A stretch of DNA of 64,000 nt, taken from positions 1,612,001 to 1,676,000 of the forward strand of contig JACJXX010000001.1 in the NCBI GenBank assembly GCA_020636435.1. Reading direction: 5' to 3'. The notes beneath the pieces are model-generated. The model made no database searches, was not told the DNA's origin, and worked only from the letters and a program-made list of their open reading frames with translations. The first letter of the stretch is position 1. Every line of letters begins with the position of its first letter. Position numbers and translations under genes: made by a program. Below are positions 27,894 through 37,343 of the stretch, piece by piece. Source of the stretch: Lewinellaceae bacterium. GTDB lineage: Bacteria; Bacteroidota; Bacteroidia; Chitinophagales; Saprospiraceae.

Positions 27894-29999
27894 ATGAGAC
27901 TACTACAATTTTATTCCCGTTTTATCATCCTGGCCAAGAGGAGCCTGAGCTTTAAGAGCAAAAAGGAGTACCTTTTGATCATGCCAGTGCTTTTTGTCGG
28001 ATCAATGTCCTGTTTGGCTCAAACCGGGGGCACCATTTTGTCCAACCTGACCAAACAAGATGTCAGCTGTTTTGGCGCCAGCGACGGAACGGCCACCCTT
28101 TCGCCTACAGGAGGAGCGCCTCCCTACACGTTTCTCTGGAGTACGGGCGCAACCACTGCCTCCATATCGGGACTGAGCGCAGGCCCCTACGGATACACAA
28201 TTACTGATTCGGAAGGGAACACCAAGGAAGATGGTTTTTCTATCCTTCATCCCGGGCCGATCATTGCCAACGCGTCCACCCGGCCAATCACCGGTTGCCT
28301 TCCGCAATTCAGTGGCGCGGCAACAGTCAGTCCGAGTGGCGGAACTCCCCCGTACACCGTGCTCTGGAGCAATGGTCAAACCGGCGCCTCTATTGCCGTT
28401 CTGGCCAGGGGGGGCTATGGTTATACGATCACGGACAGCAGGGGCTGTTTTCGGGAAGGCGGATTGTCCGTTCTTGGGCCCGGGCCAATAATCCCTCAGG
28501 TCAATATCGATCATATTTCCTGTTTTGGCAATGGAGATGGTTCAGCTTCGCTGTCTCCTTTTGGCGGAACCCCACCCTACGCTTACCAATGGAGCACGGG
28601 CGCCACCACTTCGTCCATTTCCGGCCTGCAGAATGACGTCTATGGATTTACGATCACGGACGCCGGAGGATGCACCAGAGAAGGAGACTTTTCCATTATC
28701 ACTCCCTGGCCGATCATCCCCAACCTCACTGTTGAAAATTCAGGCTGCTTTGGCGGGGGTTCGGCAACGCTAAACCCGGTAGAAGGCACGCCGCCCTTTA
28801 CTTTCCTCTGGAGTACGGGAGAAACAAGCCCTTCTGTCTCCGGCCTGGTAGCCGGCAACTACAGTTACACGATCACGGATACCAACGGTTGCACCAATTC
28901 CGGCAGCTTTGACGTTGCCGATCAATCGGAGCGCATTTCCTGCCGGATAGATGTGATCAGCGCCCCTACCGCAGGGAGCAATAGTGGCAAGCTCATGGCA
29001 GTAGCCTCAGGAGGCTCTCCCGCTTATTCTTTTGAATGGAGTACCGGCCAAAGCGGAGCAGTAATCGAGGGCCTGCCCTACGGAGTGTACGAAGTATCTA
29101 TCACGGATACGGAAGGGTGTTCAACGGCCTGCTCGGTGTCCTTGCTTTCTGCTGAATGTGAAAACGTCACCGATGCGGGAATGATCGGTTTTGACCAAAG
29201 GCTTTGCGGGCCGGGAAATGACCCCGATCCGATTGTCAGCCTGGAAGATGCATCGGGAGGAAGCGGGGCGCTTCAATATCTGTGGATGAAGAGCGCTGCC
29301 CCGAGCATCGACCTCATCCTGTGGGAGCCAATACCCGAGGCTACTGGCCCCAGCTATGACCCGCCGCTGGTTTTTGAGACGACCTACTTCATTCGCTGCG
29401 TAAGAAGGGAAGGTTGCTATTTCTACCTGGAATCCAACATTGTAACGATCGAAGTGGGTAGAGATGCTGTCGCGGACATTTCAGGGCCTTCGGTTCTTTG
29501 CCAGGGGCAAACAGCTACTTACACCGCAGAAACAGCTACCTCCGACCCAGAGATCAGCTGGCAATTCAGCGGGCCCCTGTTTCCCCTGGAAAGTTCCGGG
29601 CGCAGCATTCCGGTAGTCGCAGAATATGCAGGCCTGGCTGAAATAATGCTGACGGTGAAAGAAAACGGATGTACCGCTATTAACTTGAGGACCGTAACGG
29701 TTTACAGGGATTCGGAGCTTTGCGGCAATTGGGATCAGAGGGTTCAAAGCAACTTGAAAGCTCGGGCCTACCCTAATCCAAGCCAGGATGATATTACACT
29801 CGAGTTGCCTTCCTCTTATAAAGGAGAAATACGGGCTGCTCTTTACAATGCTATGGGAGGCATCGAGCTTCAACTTCGGCTTTCGGAAGAAACCAAAACA
29901 ATAAACCTCAGCCTGGCTTCATTGCCTTCCGGCCTCTACTTTTTAGAGCTTCTGCAGAATAATGGGAGGAGAGAATTGATCAAGGTGCGGCGCCTGTAA
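27894..29999 (+). CDS. SprB-repeat adhesin with T9SS type A sorting domain
   Basis: 701 residues from the ATG at 27894; the longer frame begins at TTG. The N-terminal part is long and basic (MRLLQFYSRFIILAKRSLSF) with the hydrophobic LLIMPVLFVGSMSCLAQ cut near residue 46, so an internal ATG at 27981 is an alternative start. Five SprB-type repeats of about 75 residues follow (about 48-425): each has CFGxxDG or similar, GGTPPYTFLWSTG, a SGL turn, YTITDxxG and usually Cys. Residues 430-610 hold two Ig/PKD-like segments. The end (ARAYPNPSQDDITLELPSS ... ELIKVRRL, from about 622) is a type A T9SS sorting domain. SprB repeats occur in gliding adhesins; surface attachment is the expected role. The gene has its own promoter and terminator. 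Confidence 0.88.
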   Translation: MRLLQFYSRFIILAKRSLSFKSKKEYLLIMPVLFVGSMSCLAQTGGTILSNLTKQDVSCFGASDGTATLSPTGGAPPYTFLWSTGATTASISGLSAGPYGYTITDSEGNTKEDGFSILHPGPIIANASTRPITGCLPQFSGAATVSPSGGTPPYTVLWSNGQTGASIAVLARGGYGYTITDSRGCFREGGLSVLGPGPIIPQVNIDHISCFGNGDGSASLSPFGGTPPYAYQWSTGATTSSISGLQNDVYGFTITDAGGCTREGDFSIITPWPIIPNLTVENSGCFGGGSATLNPVEGTPPFTFLWSTGETSPSVSGLVAGNYSYTITDTNGCTNSGSFDVADQSERISCRIDVISAPTAGSNSGKLMAVASGGSPAYSFEWSTGQSGAVIEGLPYGVYEVSITDTEGCSTACSVSLLSAECENVTDAGMIGFDQRLCGPGNDPDPIVSLEDASGGSGALQYLWMKSAAPSIDLILWEPIPEATGPSYDPPLVFETTYFIRCVRREGCYFYLESNIVTIEVGRDAVADISGPSVLCQGQTATYTAETATSDPEISWQFSGPLFPLESSGRSIPVVAEYAGLAEIMLTVKENGCTAINLRTVTVYRDSELCGNWDQRVQSNLKARAYPNPSQDDITLELPSSYKGEIRAALYNAMGGIELQLRLSEETKTINLSLASLPSGLYFLELLQNNGRRELIKVRRL

Positions 30000-30004
30000 A
30001 GGAA

Positions 30005-30047
30005 CAAGGGCCATCCTGAGTTTGAGTTTTCAGGATGGCCCTTATTT
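30005..30047 (+). terminator. Intrinsic terminator of the SprB-repeat adhesin gene
   Basis: GGGCCATCCTGA (30008-30019) pairs perfectly with TCAGGATGGCCC (30030-30041), flanked by AA and TTATTTCATT. It sits 8 bases after the stop codon and between convergent genes, so it may also serve the OmpA-family gene. Confidence 0.88.
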
Positions 30048-30080
30048 CATTGGCTTTTATATTTTGCGCCCGCCTTCGGA

Positions 30081-31568
30081 TCAATACCCGTCGCCGGTTC
30101 CTTTCTTGGCGCCAGCCGGAGGATCCATTTCCACGTCATCGGGGCGGGCGACGCGGAATTCAACCCGGCGGTTCATGTAGCTGCTGGAGGAAGGCACCAG
30201 CAGGTCTTCCTGTCCTTTCCACTGCAATACGAGCCGGCCGCGGCCGATACCGTGGTTGTTCACCAGGTGGTCGATGACCGATTTAGCCCGGTAGTAAGAC
30301 AGTACGTTATTGCTGGGCACCTCCCCGGTGGCATCGGTATAACCGGACACGACGAGGCGGATATTCGGATTTCCTTTCAACATGCGGGCGATGCTGGCCA
30401 GCGTGCCGTAATCAGAATACTTGATGTTGTTGCTGCTGGTGCCAAAGTGGATCATGGGAAGGAACCATTCCGTCACGCTGCCTCCCCCGCTCACACTGCT
30501 CTCGTCGCGCAATTGATAATTCTGCATTTCTTCGGCAATAATTTCGCGCACTCTGGCTTCAGACACGCCGCCGCCGCCGGGGCCGCCGCCGATCGGGTTG
30601 ACCACTACGCCTTCCGTATTGACCCGCTCGCCGGGGCGCGGAGGGAAGTAGGGCTCTCTGTCTTTGTAATCGGGCACGCCGTCGCGGTCGCTGTCCAGCG
30701 TGCGGCCTTTGGTGTCCACCGGCACATCCGGGGGCGTATTGGGCTCCTGGTCAATGGCGTCGATCACGCCGTCTGCGTCGGAATCTTCCAGGGTGAGTTG
30801 AGATTGGTCTTTTATCTGGGCCAGGTCGTTCATCACCGACTCCAGCGGGTTGATCCAGTACAGCGGCTCGGAGCGGGTGCCGGGGTTGCCGATATTGACG
30901 TTTACTTTTACAGCGGTAAAGTGGACGACGTCGCGGAAGAGCGACCGCTGGTTGCCGCCTCCGCGGTTCAGGTTGAATCCGTCAACCAGGTCCGCTTTGC
31001 TGCTGAACAATATGACAGCCTGGTGCTCGAGGCCGATGTTGATTCGGTTGTTGATGCGGAAATCCAGGCCGATTCCACCGGCAACGTGCGGAGCGAAAGA
31101 ATAGCCGGGGCTGCTCAGAGGGCGTTTGGGGTCTTGCCGGGTTTGGGCTTCGAAGTAAGACCCTCCCAGCCCGATCATGGCGTAAGCGTTTACTTTGCGC
31201 ACCGATTGATTCCAGCGCAGGCTGTTGGCGGAGATAACACCGAAGACAGTTCCTGCCATATAGGTGGTTTCGTATTCGCGGTAAGTGCTGTTTTCTACCG
31301 AGCCTTCTTCGCCGGAAGCTTTGCCCAGAAAGCCATCCGCGCGGATGGAAAATACATAATCCAGGGATTTGCGGATGTGCAGGCCCGCGCCGTATCCTGG
31401 TTTGTAATTGACGTCGCCGGAGATAAACAGGTGCCCCGCCTGGGCGCCGATCTCAAACATGTCCTTAGGCGTCGGATATCCGTTATTCTTTTCTGTTTGA
31501 GCGTGAAGGTTGCCCGTTACTCCCAGAAGGAGGGCTGCTGCCAGCAGAAGGGCATTTCTCTTTGTCAT
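30081..31568 (-). CDS. OmpA-family protein with barrel, calcium-binding linker and peptidoglycan-binding domain
   Basis: 495 residues. Signal peptide (NALLLAAALLLGVTGNLHAQ), an N-terminal beta-barrel (about 35-235, FEIGAQAGHLFISGDVNY ... TAVKVNVNIG), a thrombospondin-3-like Asp-rich linker (DSDADGVIDAIDQEPNTPPD; TLDSDRDGVPDYKDREPYFP, about 265-315), a Gly-rich spacer with a short helix, and a C-terminal OmpA domain (about 365-480, MIHFGTSSNNIKYSDYGTLA; VSGYTDATGEVPSNNVLSYY; NRRVEFRV). It should tie the outer membrane to peptidoglycan. The C-terminal tail DPPAGAKKGTGDGY is extra. It is preceded by a strongly structured leader (31605-31757). It is convergent with the SprB gene. Confidence 0.92.
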   Translation of the reverse strand: MTKRNALLLAAALLLGVTGNLHAQTEKNNGYPTPKDMFEIGAQAGHLFISGDVNYKPGYGAGLHIRKSLDYVFSIRADGFLGKASGEEGSVENSTYREYETTYMAGTVFGVISANSLRWNQSVRKVNAYAMIGLGGSYFEAQTRQDPKRPLSSPGYSFAPHVAGGIGLDFRINNRINIGLEHQAVILFSSKADLVDGFNLNRGGGNQRSLFRDVVHFTAVKVNVNIGNPGTRSEPLYWINPLESVMNDLAQIKDQSQLTLEDSDADGVIDAIDQEPNTPPDVPVDTKGRTLDSDRDGVPDYKDREPYFPPRPGERVNTEGVVVNPIGGGPGGGGVSEARVREIIAEEMQNYQLRDESSVSGGGSVTEWFLPMIHFGTSSNNIKYSDYGTLASIARMLKGNPNIRLVVSGYTDATGEVPSNNVLSYYRAKSVIDHLVNNHGIGRGRLVLQWKGQEDLLVPSSSSYMNRRVEFRVARPDDVEMDPPAGAKKGTGDGY

Positions 31569-31604
31569 AGTTACAGGGATTAATTGTTAATAATTAGTTG
31601 TGGT

Positions 31605-31757
31605 AATAAGGGAGGTTTGGCGGAACTGCACCGCCAAACCTCCCCGATTTTCTGTTGCCCGCAGGGCAACCTAATTTATATTGAGGTTTCCAAGCCTGGC
31701 TGCCCCAACTCCATAGCTTATGGGGTTGTGCAAACGGCGCACCAGGCTTTTTTTACA
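31605..31757 (+). ncRNA. Candidate structured RNA ending in an intrinsic terminator
   Basis: Three stems stand in a row: GGAGGTTTGGCGG/CCGCCAAACCTCC (31611-31643, 13 perfect pairs), GTTGCCC/GGGCAAC (31654-31670), and AAGCCTGG/CCAGGCTT (31692-31749) enclosing a further CAACTCCAT/ATGGGGTTG stem. The last arm runs into seven T on the plus strand, which is terminator-like, yet no plus-strand gene lies upstream before the OmpA gene. It could be a small RNA on the plus strand or, read from the minus strand, a folded 5' leader of the OmpA-family mRNA. No known RNA family was recognised. Confidence 0.45.
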
Positions 31758-32736
31758 AATTACTCAAATCGGTTATAGATAGTAGCCTTCCGCTTTTGCC
31801 AATTATTGAGGCAACTACATCATGCTTATACTGCACATTGCCGGAATGTGTTTCAAATTTACCGCTAATTTTTTCGCCTAGCAAGCGAAATGGGGGCGAC
31901 TGTACACTGTTATTGAAAAAAAGTCATTTTTTAAGGCTATTTTTCAATACATTACGCTTTTTAATAAGTTTTAATATTACATGTCTTCTTTTTTGACGCC
32001 ATACTGGGCCTTGGGTCACAGGTAAAGTGCCATTCCTTTCAACGTCATCCTTTTATTCATGGCAATGCCAGGAGGCTCGGAGGCAATTTCCAGCGGGGAA
32101 GTAAGGCTGGGCAGGCTTCTTTCAGGACATCCCGGAGGATGGGCAGTATTTCTGGCGGTGCAAAGGCAAGAAATCAGTTAATGCTCTCATCGTTTTGCGC
32201 TTACAAAATGTCAATAATTATAGCAAATGCAGGCCGGAGGCCAGTAAAAATAGCCACAAAGCGGAAAGGAGGGAAAAGAAACCATGCTTACAGGGCTTTT
32301 TTTTAAAATAATAATAAAAAAATAACAATAATTTTTTCTCATTTTAACATCAGTCTGTTATTTTTAGGACTGTTACTGATACTTTCATTAATTCTTTCGT
32401 CTTATTCAGTGACTGTATTTTGTTCAATCGATTAAAAGGCCCGGCGCTGGGCAATAAGGGCAGTGTCTCCCCTTCATGTTTGTCTACCTAACATTTTATG
32501 CACAATTTTTCTCTCCTTCCTGAATACAAATGTATCAGAATGGAGAGAAATATTCTGGTATAGCGTTACCAGGGTTGAACTTATACCCAATTTCCATATC
32601 TGTCACCCCGAACACTAGGCAAAATTTACATTCAGCTACAACCGGTAATTGCAGCTGCAATTTGGGCCACTGCCCCAACACATGCAGATAGCAATAAGGA
32701 AGATGTATTTGACGCACATTGTAAAATTGACTTGAA
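31758..32736. other. Long AT-rich gene-free region before the hybrid kinase gene
   Basis: About 980 bases with no frame of coding character. Features seen: A/T tracts around 31915-31975 and 32289-32345, a GTTATTTTTAGGACTGTTACTGAT stretch near 32356, the hairpin CTGGTA/TACCAG near 32555-32572, and a near-match to the -7 box (TGTATTTG, about 32705) 28 bases before the kinase ATG. Regulatory DNA for the kinase-LytTR operon is the likely content. Confidence 0.5.
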
Positions 32737-34800
32737 ATGAATTCGAAAAAACGCTATGAGCAATACTATCGCAAAGATTGTCGTAAGCCATCGTTGCTTT
32801 CCGGTGGCCCAGGGAGGCCGGATGAGCAAGCCACGGGGGCGCAACTTCTGATTCCTAAACACTGGGAATCCGTCCTATCCCTTCTTAACAAAATGCCGGC
32901 ATGCCTCCTTTTGCTAAGCCCGGCAAAAGGGTTGCTCTGGGCCAACTCGCGTCTTCTTGGCCTGCTAAACAGTAAAAGGGTTTCTGATGATGGCATCAGC
33001 ATCTGGCAACTCTTCCCGAAAAAAGACTGGCAAAGGATTAAGGAATGGTTAAGCGCCGATGCCCACCCTCAACAAGAAGAGATAGAGGTATGGTTTCGGG
33101 GCCGAAACCAGGTGCTCCTTCGCCGCCTGCCCCCGGCCCCGGGGCTGGATACAAAAGAGGCCTATTTACTGAGCGTGGAAGGCATTGCGGATGTAAAAGC
33201 AACTGGAGAGCTGACTGAAAGGGCCTTCGACGAAATCCAAACAGGACAGGAGGAGCAACAAAGGTTTTTAGCCTCCGTAAGCCATGAAATCCGCAACAGT
33301 GCGGCCGTTATCGCCGGCATTGTCCGCGCCTCTCAGGAAGGCCATCTTTCTCATAAAGAACTACAACATTTACAATATACGACAGACCTTTTACTTCACC
33401 TGACCGAAAACCTGCTGTATTATTCTAAAATCAAGGAGAACAAATTTCAACTGGCGCAGGGCCTTTTCAACCTCCAGGAATTGCTTTCTTCCATTGCCCA
33501 GGTGCCGTTGGTTTTCCTGCAGCATAGCCCGGTTGGTTTCGAACTTCGCCAGGATGCCCGGCTCCCTGTCCATTGTTTTGGAGACAAATCCGCCATTTAT
33601 CAAATCCTGCTGAACCTATTGAGCAATGCCCTGAAATTCACCAGGGAGGGAAGCATTGCGCTTGCAGTGAACCTGGCGGGAAAAGACAAACAAGGAAGAG
33701 TACTGATTCGATTCCAGGTTAAAGATTCAGGGCCGGGTATTCCCGAGAATGAGATGGATGCCATATTCGGCCGTTTTCAACAGGGCAAAGGGTTCGGGCC
33801 CGCCAAAGGACATGGTTTGGGCCTGGCCATCAGCCGGCAACTGGCCGAACTAATGGGTGGAAAAATTACAGTGGAGAGCCAAGCCGGCCAAGGCAGTACT
33901 TTTGAAGTCATCCTGCCTCTGGAGGAGGCGCCGGCTATACCACCGCTCCACGAAAAGGGCTTTTCGGCTCAACCCGATATTTTCCATTGTTCCTCACCAG
34001 CAAGGGTGCTGGTCCTTGAAGACGACCCTCTAAGCCGTTCCTATCTGGAAAGCTTTCTGCAAAAGGAAGGGGTTGCTTATCAATCCTGCGCTAATGGACA
34101 GGAAGCCCTGCAAGCTTTAGAAGCGAACCGCTTCGACCTGGCCCTGCTCGACCTGAATACGCCTTTGGTCAATGGCTATGAAGTAGCCATCAACCTCCGG
34201 AACAGCCTCGGCAACCCCAATTGCAATATTCCGCTGATTGCTCTTTCTGGCGGGCATTTTTCTAAAGAAGAGCCCAGGCTCAGGGAGGCAGGTATCAGTC
34301 ACTTCATATCCAAGCCTTACTGCACTGAACAGTTGAGGCATTTGCTTTGGCAGCAGCATTTGGCTAAGCAGCAGAATGCCCAAATGGAAACTTTTCGGTT
34401 TTCTCCCTCCTTTGACCATCAGGAACTCAAGACGCTGTACGGGGACAACTACGATCAAATCCAAAACATGTTCGAGGCATTCCTCCGAACCGTTCCGAAA
34501 GCCCTGGACAGGATGGCCGAAATGCTGGTACAGGAAGACTGGCCGGAGTTGGCTGCACAAGCACATAAGGCCAGGCCCTCTTTCTCACTCGTGGGATGGC
34601 GGCAAGTAGCTAACCTGGCTAAAAAAGTGGAGGAAGAATGCCACAACAGCAAAGACAAGAGCCGCATCAAACAATATTTTCTGGGATTCAGAAGAGCCGC
34701 TGATGAAGCCATGTGCGCAGTGGCCAATGAAAACCAACGGTTGATTTCATTTTGCCTCAACAATACCCCTCATAATTATGCGAATCCTGATCGTCGATGA
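32737..34800 (+). CDS. Hybrid sensor histidine kinase with receiver and Hpt domains
   Basis: 687 residues, no membrane segment, hence cytoplasmic. Domains: a PAS-like region (about 40-155, MPACLLLLSPAKGLLWANSR), a coiled linker, HisKA with His183 in SVSHEIRNSAAVIAG, HATPase (N-box LLNLLSNALKFT, G1 DSGPGIP, G2 GLGLAIS; to about 400), a receiver (about 425-545; VLVLEDD pocket, Asp472 in ALLDLNTP, SKPY Lys), and an Hpt with His610 in AAQAHKARPSFSLVG. It can thus carry out a full His-Asp-His relay before passing phosphate to a separate receiver. Its last 23 bases overlap the LytTR regulator gene, an obvious partner. The gene pair ends 14 bases from the polysaccharide operon's last gene, in convergent orientation. 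Confidence 0.93.
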   Translation: MNSKKRYEQYYRKDCRKPSLLSGGPGRPDEQATGAQLLIPKHWESVLSLLNKMPACLLLLSPAKGLLWANSRLLGLLNSKRVSDDGISIWQLFPKKDWQRIKEWLSADAHPQQEEIEVWFRGRNQVLLRRLPPAPGLDTKEAYLLSVEGIADVKATGELTERAFDEIQTGQEEQQRFLASVSHEIRNSAAVIAGIVRASQEGHLSHKELQHLQYTTDLLLHLTENLLYYSKIKENKFQLAQGLFNLQELLSSIAQVPLVFLQHSPVGFELRQDARLPVHCFGDKSAIYQILLNLLSNALKFTREGSIALAVNLAGKDKQGRVLIRFQVKDSGPGIPENEMDAIFGRFQQGKGFGPAKGHGLGLAISRQLAELMGGKITVESQAGQGSTFEVILPLEEAPAIPPLHEKGFSAQPDIFHCSSPARVLVLEDDPLSRSYLESFLQKEGVAYQSCANGQEALQALEANRFDLALLDLNTPLVNGYEVAINLRNSLGNPNCNIPLIALSGGHFSKEEPRLREAGISHFISKPYCTEQLRHLLWQQHLAKQQNAQMETFRFSPSFDHQELKTLYGDNYDQIQNMFEAFLRTVPKALDRMAEMLVQEDWPELAAQAHKARPSFSLVGWRQVANLAKKVEEECHNSKDKSRIKQYFLGFRRAADEAMCAVANENQRLISFCLNNTPHNYANPDRR

Positions 34801-35476
34801 TGATGAATGCTCCAGGTTAAACCTCAGATTCGTCTGTGTGCAGATCAAAGGCGTGGAAATCGCCGGAGAGTTTGAGAATGCTTTCAGTGCCTACTTGTTT
34901 CTGAAAGAAAATCCGATAGACTTAATTTTGCTGGACATTGAGATGCCTCAATTCAGCGGTATGGACCTGGTCAGAAGCGCTCAGGAATTGCCTGCCGTTA
35001 TTTTTATAACCAGTAAGGAAGAATACGCCGCCACCGCTTTCAATTACATCGAGAACGTGGTTGATTATATCGTCAAGCCGGTCAGCCTTCTGCGGCTTCA
35101 AAAAGCCCTGGAGCGCTTTCAGCATGCCGGGGAAAGCGCCGTCGTAACCTTTCCAAAAGCCAGCAACCCTTTTATCTTCGTGAAAACAGATAAGCGCTAT
35201 ATAAGGATCGACCTGAACGACCTTCTTTATATAGAATCGCTGGGAGATTATTCCATTTTTAAAACTTCTCAGCACAGGCACGTCGTGAATACTCCTTTAA
35301 AGCACATCCACCAGCAACTCCAGGAGTCCCAGTTCATAAAGGTGCACCGGTCCTACATTGTAAATATGTCCAGGATAGTAGATATTGAAAACAACAGCCT
35401 GGTCATCGGCGGGAAGGTAATCCCTATCAGCCGGTCTCACCGCCCTGAACTGATGAGAAGGCTTCCCCTGCTCTGA
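34778..35476 (+). CDS. LytTR-type response regulator
   Basis: 232 residues. The receiver (1 to about 118) has RILIVDDDE, the phospho-acceptor in LILLDIEMPQFSG (Asp at about 53) and IVKPVSLLRLQKAL. The LytTR DNA-binding domain (about 130-230) has FIFVKTDKRYIRIDLNDLLY-IESLGDYSIF, FIKVHRSYIVNMSRIVDIEN and IPISRSHRPEL. Such regulators bind paired 9-10-base repeats upstream of target genes and often control exopolysaccharide, adhesion or fratricide genes in other phyla. It is translationally coupled with the hybrid kinase (23-base overlap). Confidence 0.95.
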   Translation: MRILIVDDDECSRLNLRFVCVQIKGVEIAGEFENAFSAYLFLKENPIDLILLDIEMPQFSGMDLVRSAQELPAVIFITSKEEYAATAFNYIENVVDYIVKPVSLLRLQKALERFQHAGESAVVTFPKASNPFIFVKTDKRYIRIDLNDLLYIESLGDYSIFKTSQHRHVVNTPLKHIHQQLQESQFIKVHRSYIVNMSRIVDIENNSLVIGGKVIPISRSHRPELMRRLPLL

Positions 35477-35490
35477 TTTGAGGATTGCTG

Positions 35491-36696
35491 TCAGGGAGCT
35501 GCCGCTTCCGCTCCTGCCCGTTGTGCTTTCTCCCAATTTACCCCTTGTGTGCCGAAAAAGAAACGCAGGAAACCGGCGTATACGCTATAGTTCATCATAC
35601 AAAAGTAAAGCGGGACAAAGAATCCGGGGATCATTATAGAACGGGATCTGAGGCCGAAACCCAGCAGGGCCAGCCCGTAAAAGAGGAGTTGCGCCCATAG
35701 CCCATACTGATAAAAAGGCAAGCCTTTCAAGGCCAGGGCCAGGGCACTGATAAAAACCAGGGGCAGGGCCAGCGGCGCCAAAGTCCATCGAAGGACCCTA
35801 TGGGATAGGTATTGAAAACTTAGGAGGCCAAACTGAAAAGGGTTGAGCAGCGGCAAAAGGCGGAGTATGGATTGCACCCCGCCAGCACAGATTCGTATCT
35901 TTCGTTTCAGTTCTTCTTCCAGGCCAGCCGAAGCATATTCCTCCGCCCGGGCCTCAGGAGCATAAGCCACCCGGTACCCGGCCCCGGCAATCAGCAGGGT
36001 CTGCATAAAATCATCCAGCAAGGTATCCTCAGGAACAACCTGAAATAAGGAGGTCCGTATCGCATACAACTCTCCCGCGGCCCCGACTACGGAGTGCAAT
36101 TCGGCATCCTGCCGCTTCAAAAAGGATTCGTACTTCCAATACAAACCCTCGCCTGCGGAACTGGCGGAAGCTGCAGACTGCCTGCGGATGTACTTCTCTC
36201 CGGCTACTGCTCCCACCCGGGGGTTCTGAAAATGCGCCACCAGGCACCGGATAGCCTCAGGATTCAGGAAAGTGTTTGCGTCGGTGAATACGGTTATGGG
36301 GCTTTCAGACCGGGGCATAGCCCGCTGGAGCGCGGCAACCTTCCCCTGCCGTTCTGGCTGATGCAGCAATCGAATGTCATCGTAGCGCCTGATCAGTTCA
36401 GGGCCACCGTCATCGGAGCCATCGGTAATGAAGAGCAACTTCAATTTTCCTTCCGGATAGTCCAGAGCACGGCAATTTCGAATCTTTTCCTCGAGTACTG
36501 CTTCCTCATTGTAAGCAGCAATGAGCAAGGTGACTTCCGGCCATTCCACCGCGCCATCCCGGACAGCGGGCACATTCCGCTTCCCCTGCCGCCATTCCCT
36601 TATTTTCAACCAGACGGCAACCAGAAGGCCGTAGCCGAGGTAGGTGTAGAAGAGGAGGGCAGCGGAAGCCCAAAACAGGATCTTTAGTGCAATCAT
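35491..36696 (-). CDS. Membrane glycosyltransferase family 2 (last gene of the polysaccharide operon)
   Basis: 401 residues. One N-terminal membrane helix (LKILFWASAALLFYTYLGYG), a GT2 catalytic domain (VTLLIAAYNEEAVLEEKIRN; FITDGSDDGG; VFTDANTFLNPEAI with the DxD-like DAN; EDTLLDDFMQTLLI acidic acceptor site) and three or four C-terminal membrane helices (about 300-385). The QxxRW motif of processive synthases is replaced by KRKIRICAGG, so it probably adds single sugars or makes a short link. Its ATG overlaps the preceding stop by one base (TAATG), showing coupling to the hexapeptide acyltransferase. Confidence 0.9.
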   Translation of the reverse strand: MIALKILFWASAALLFYTYLGYGLLVAVWLKIREWRQGKRNVPAVRDGAVEWPEVTLLIAAYNEEAVLEEKIRNCRALDYPEGKLKLLFITDGSDDGGPELIRRYDDIRLLHQPERQGKVAALQRAMPRSESPITVFTDANTFLNPEAIRCLVAHFQNPRVGAVAGEKYIRRQSAASASSAGEGLYWKYESFLKRQDAELHSVVGAAGELYAIRTSLFQVVPEDTLLDDFMQTLLIAGAGYRVAYAPEARAEEYASAGLEEELKRKIRICAGGVQSILRLLPLLNPFQFGLLSFQYLSHRVLRWTLAPLALPLVFISALALALKGLPFYQYGLWAQLLFYGLALLGFGLRSRSIMIPGFFVPLYFCMMNYSVYAGFLRFFFGTQGVNWEKAQRAGAEAAAP

Positions 36697-37337
36697 TATT
36701 TCTGAGACTGGTTTTTTTTACCTCGAGGCAACCGGCGGAGTACCGTTGCCGGCACGCCTCCCACCATAGTATAAGCTTCCACATTACGGGTAACTACAGC
36801 GCCGGGCGCTACGATGGCCCCCCGCCCGATGCACACCCCTTTAAGCACTGTGCTTCGGGCGCCAACCCATGCGTCATCTTCGATGACTATAGGGGCGGAT
36901 TGCCCCGGTGCCTGCCGGTCGCTCAAACCGTGAAAATCGCCGTCCAGTATATGCGTAAAAGGGGCCAGGCAGCAATTATTCCCGATCACCACGCTTTCAG
37001 TTGCGGCAATGATAGCCCCATTGATGTGGCAGTTGTGCCCGATAACAAGGCGCGCCCCTTTTTTTACCGCCAGGCGGCTTCGAAAGATATTGGATACAAT
37101 ACGCGTCTCCTGCCCGATTTCCAGGTAACCTTTGTTTTCGATGCTGGGCCGCCCCTGCGTAAAAACAAGGCTATGGCAAAGGCTCGCTTTCCTCAGGAAA
37201 TAGCGGCTGGTCAAAAAATGTAAAGCGCTGCGCAGCGAACCCAGCCCGGGAAAGAAATAAAAGCGGGCCGGCTCATGCTTCCTGCCTGTATCCGCCGGTT
37301 TCTTTCCGGACAGTTGCCGGTTATCCGAATCCTTCAT
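36696..37337 (-). CDS. Left-handed beta-helix (hexapeptide) acyltransferase 1
   Basis: 213 residues. After a basic, aromatic N-terminus, residues 70-195 carry hexapeptide repeats (YLEIGQETRIVSNIF; LVIGHNCHINGAIIAATESV-VIGNNCCLAPF; APIVIEDDAWVGARSTVLKG-VCIGRGAIVAPGAVVTRNVE), the CysE/WbbJ-type layout. The catalytic His of this class may be that in FTHILDGDFHGL. It is expected to acetylate (or otherwise acylate) a sugar or lipid-linked intermediate in the cytoplasm. It is 6 bases after a closely related acyltransferase gene, evidently a tandem duplicate. Confidence 0.88.
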   Translation of the reverse strand: MKDSDNRQLSGKKPADTGRKHEPARFYFFPGLGSLRSALHFLTSRYFLRKASLCHSLVFTQGRPSIENKGYLEIGQETRIVSNIFRSRLAVKKGARLVIGHNCHINGAIIAATESVVIGNNCCLAPFTHILDGDFHGLSDRQAPGQSAPIVIEDDAWVGARSTVLKGVCIGRGAIVAPGAVVTRNVEAYTMVGGVPATVLRRLPRGKKNQSQK

Positions 37338-37343
37338 AGTTGT

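Noticed and set aside
30252..31583. 443-residue plus-strand frame opposite the OmpA-family gene
   Set aside because: Antisense shadow; the minus strand has a signal peptide, barrel and OmpA domain.
31758..32736. Possible hidden gene in the long AT-rich region before the kinase
   Set aside because: All frames are short, broken and without family pattern on both strands; treated as regulatory or non-coding DNA.
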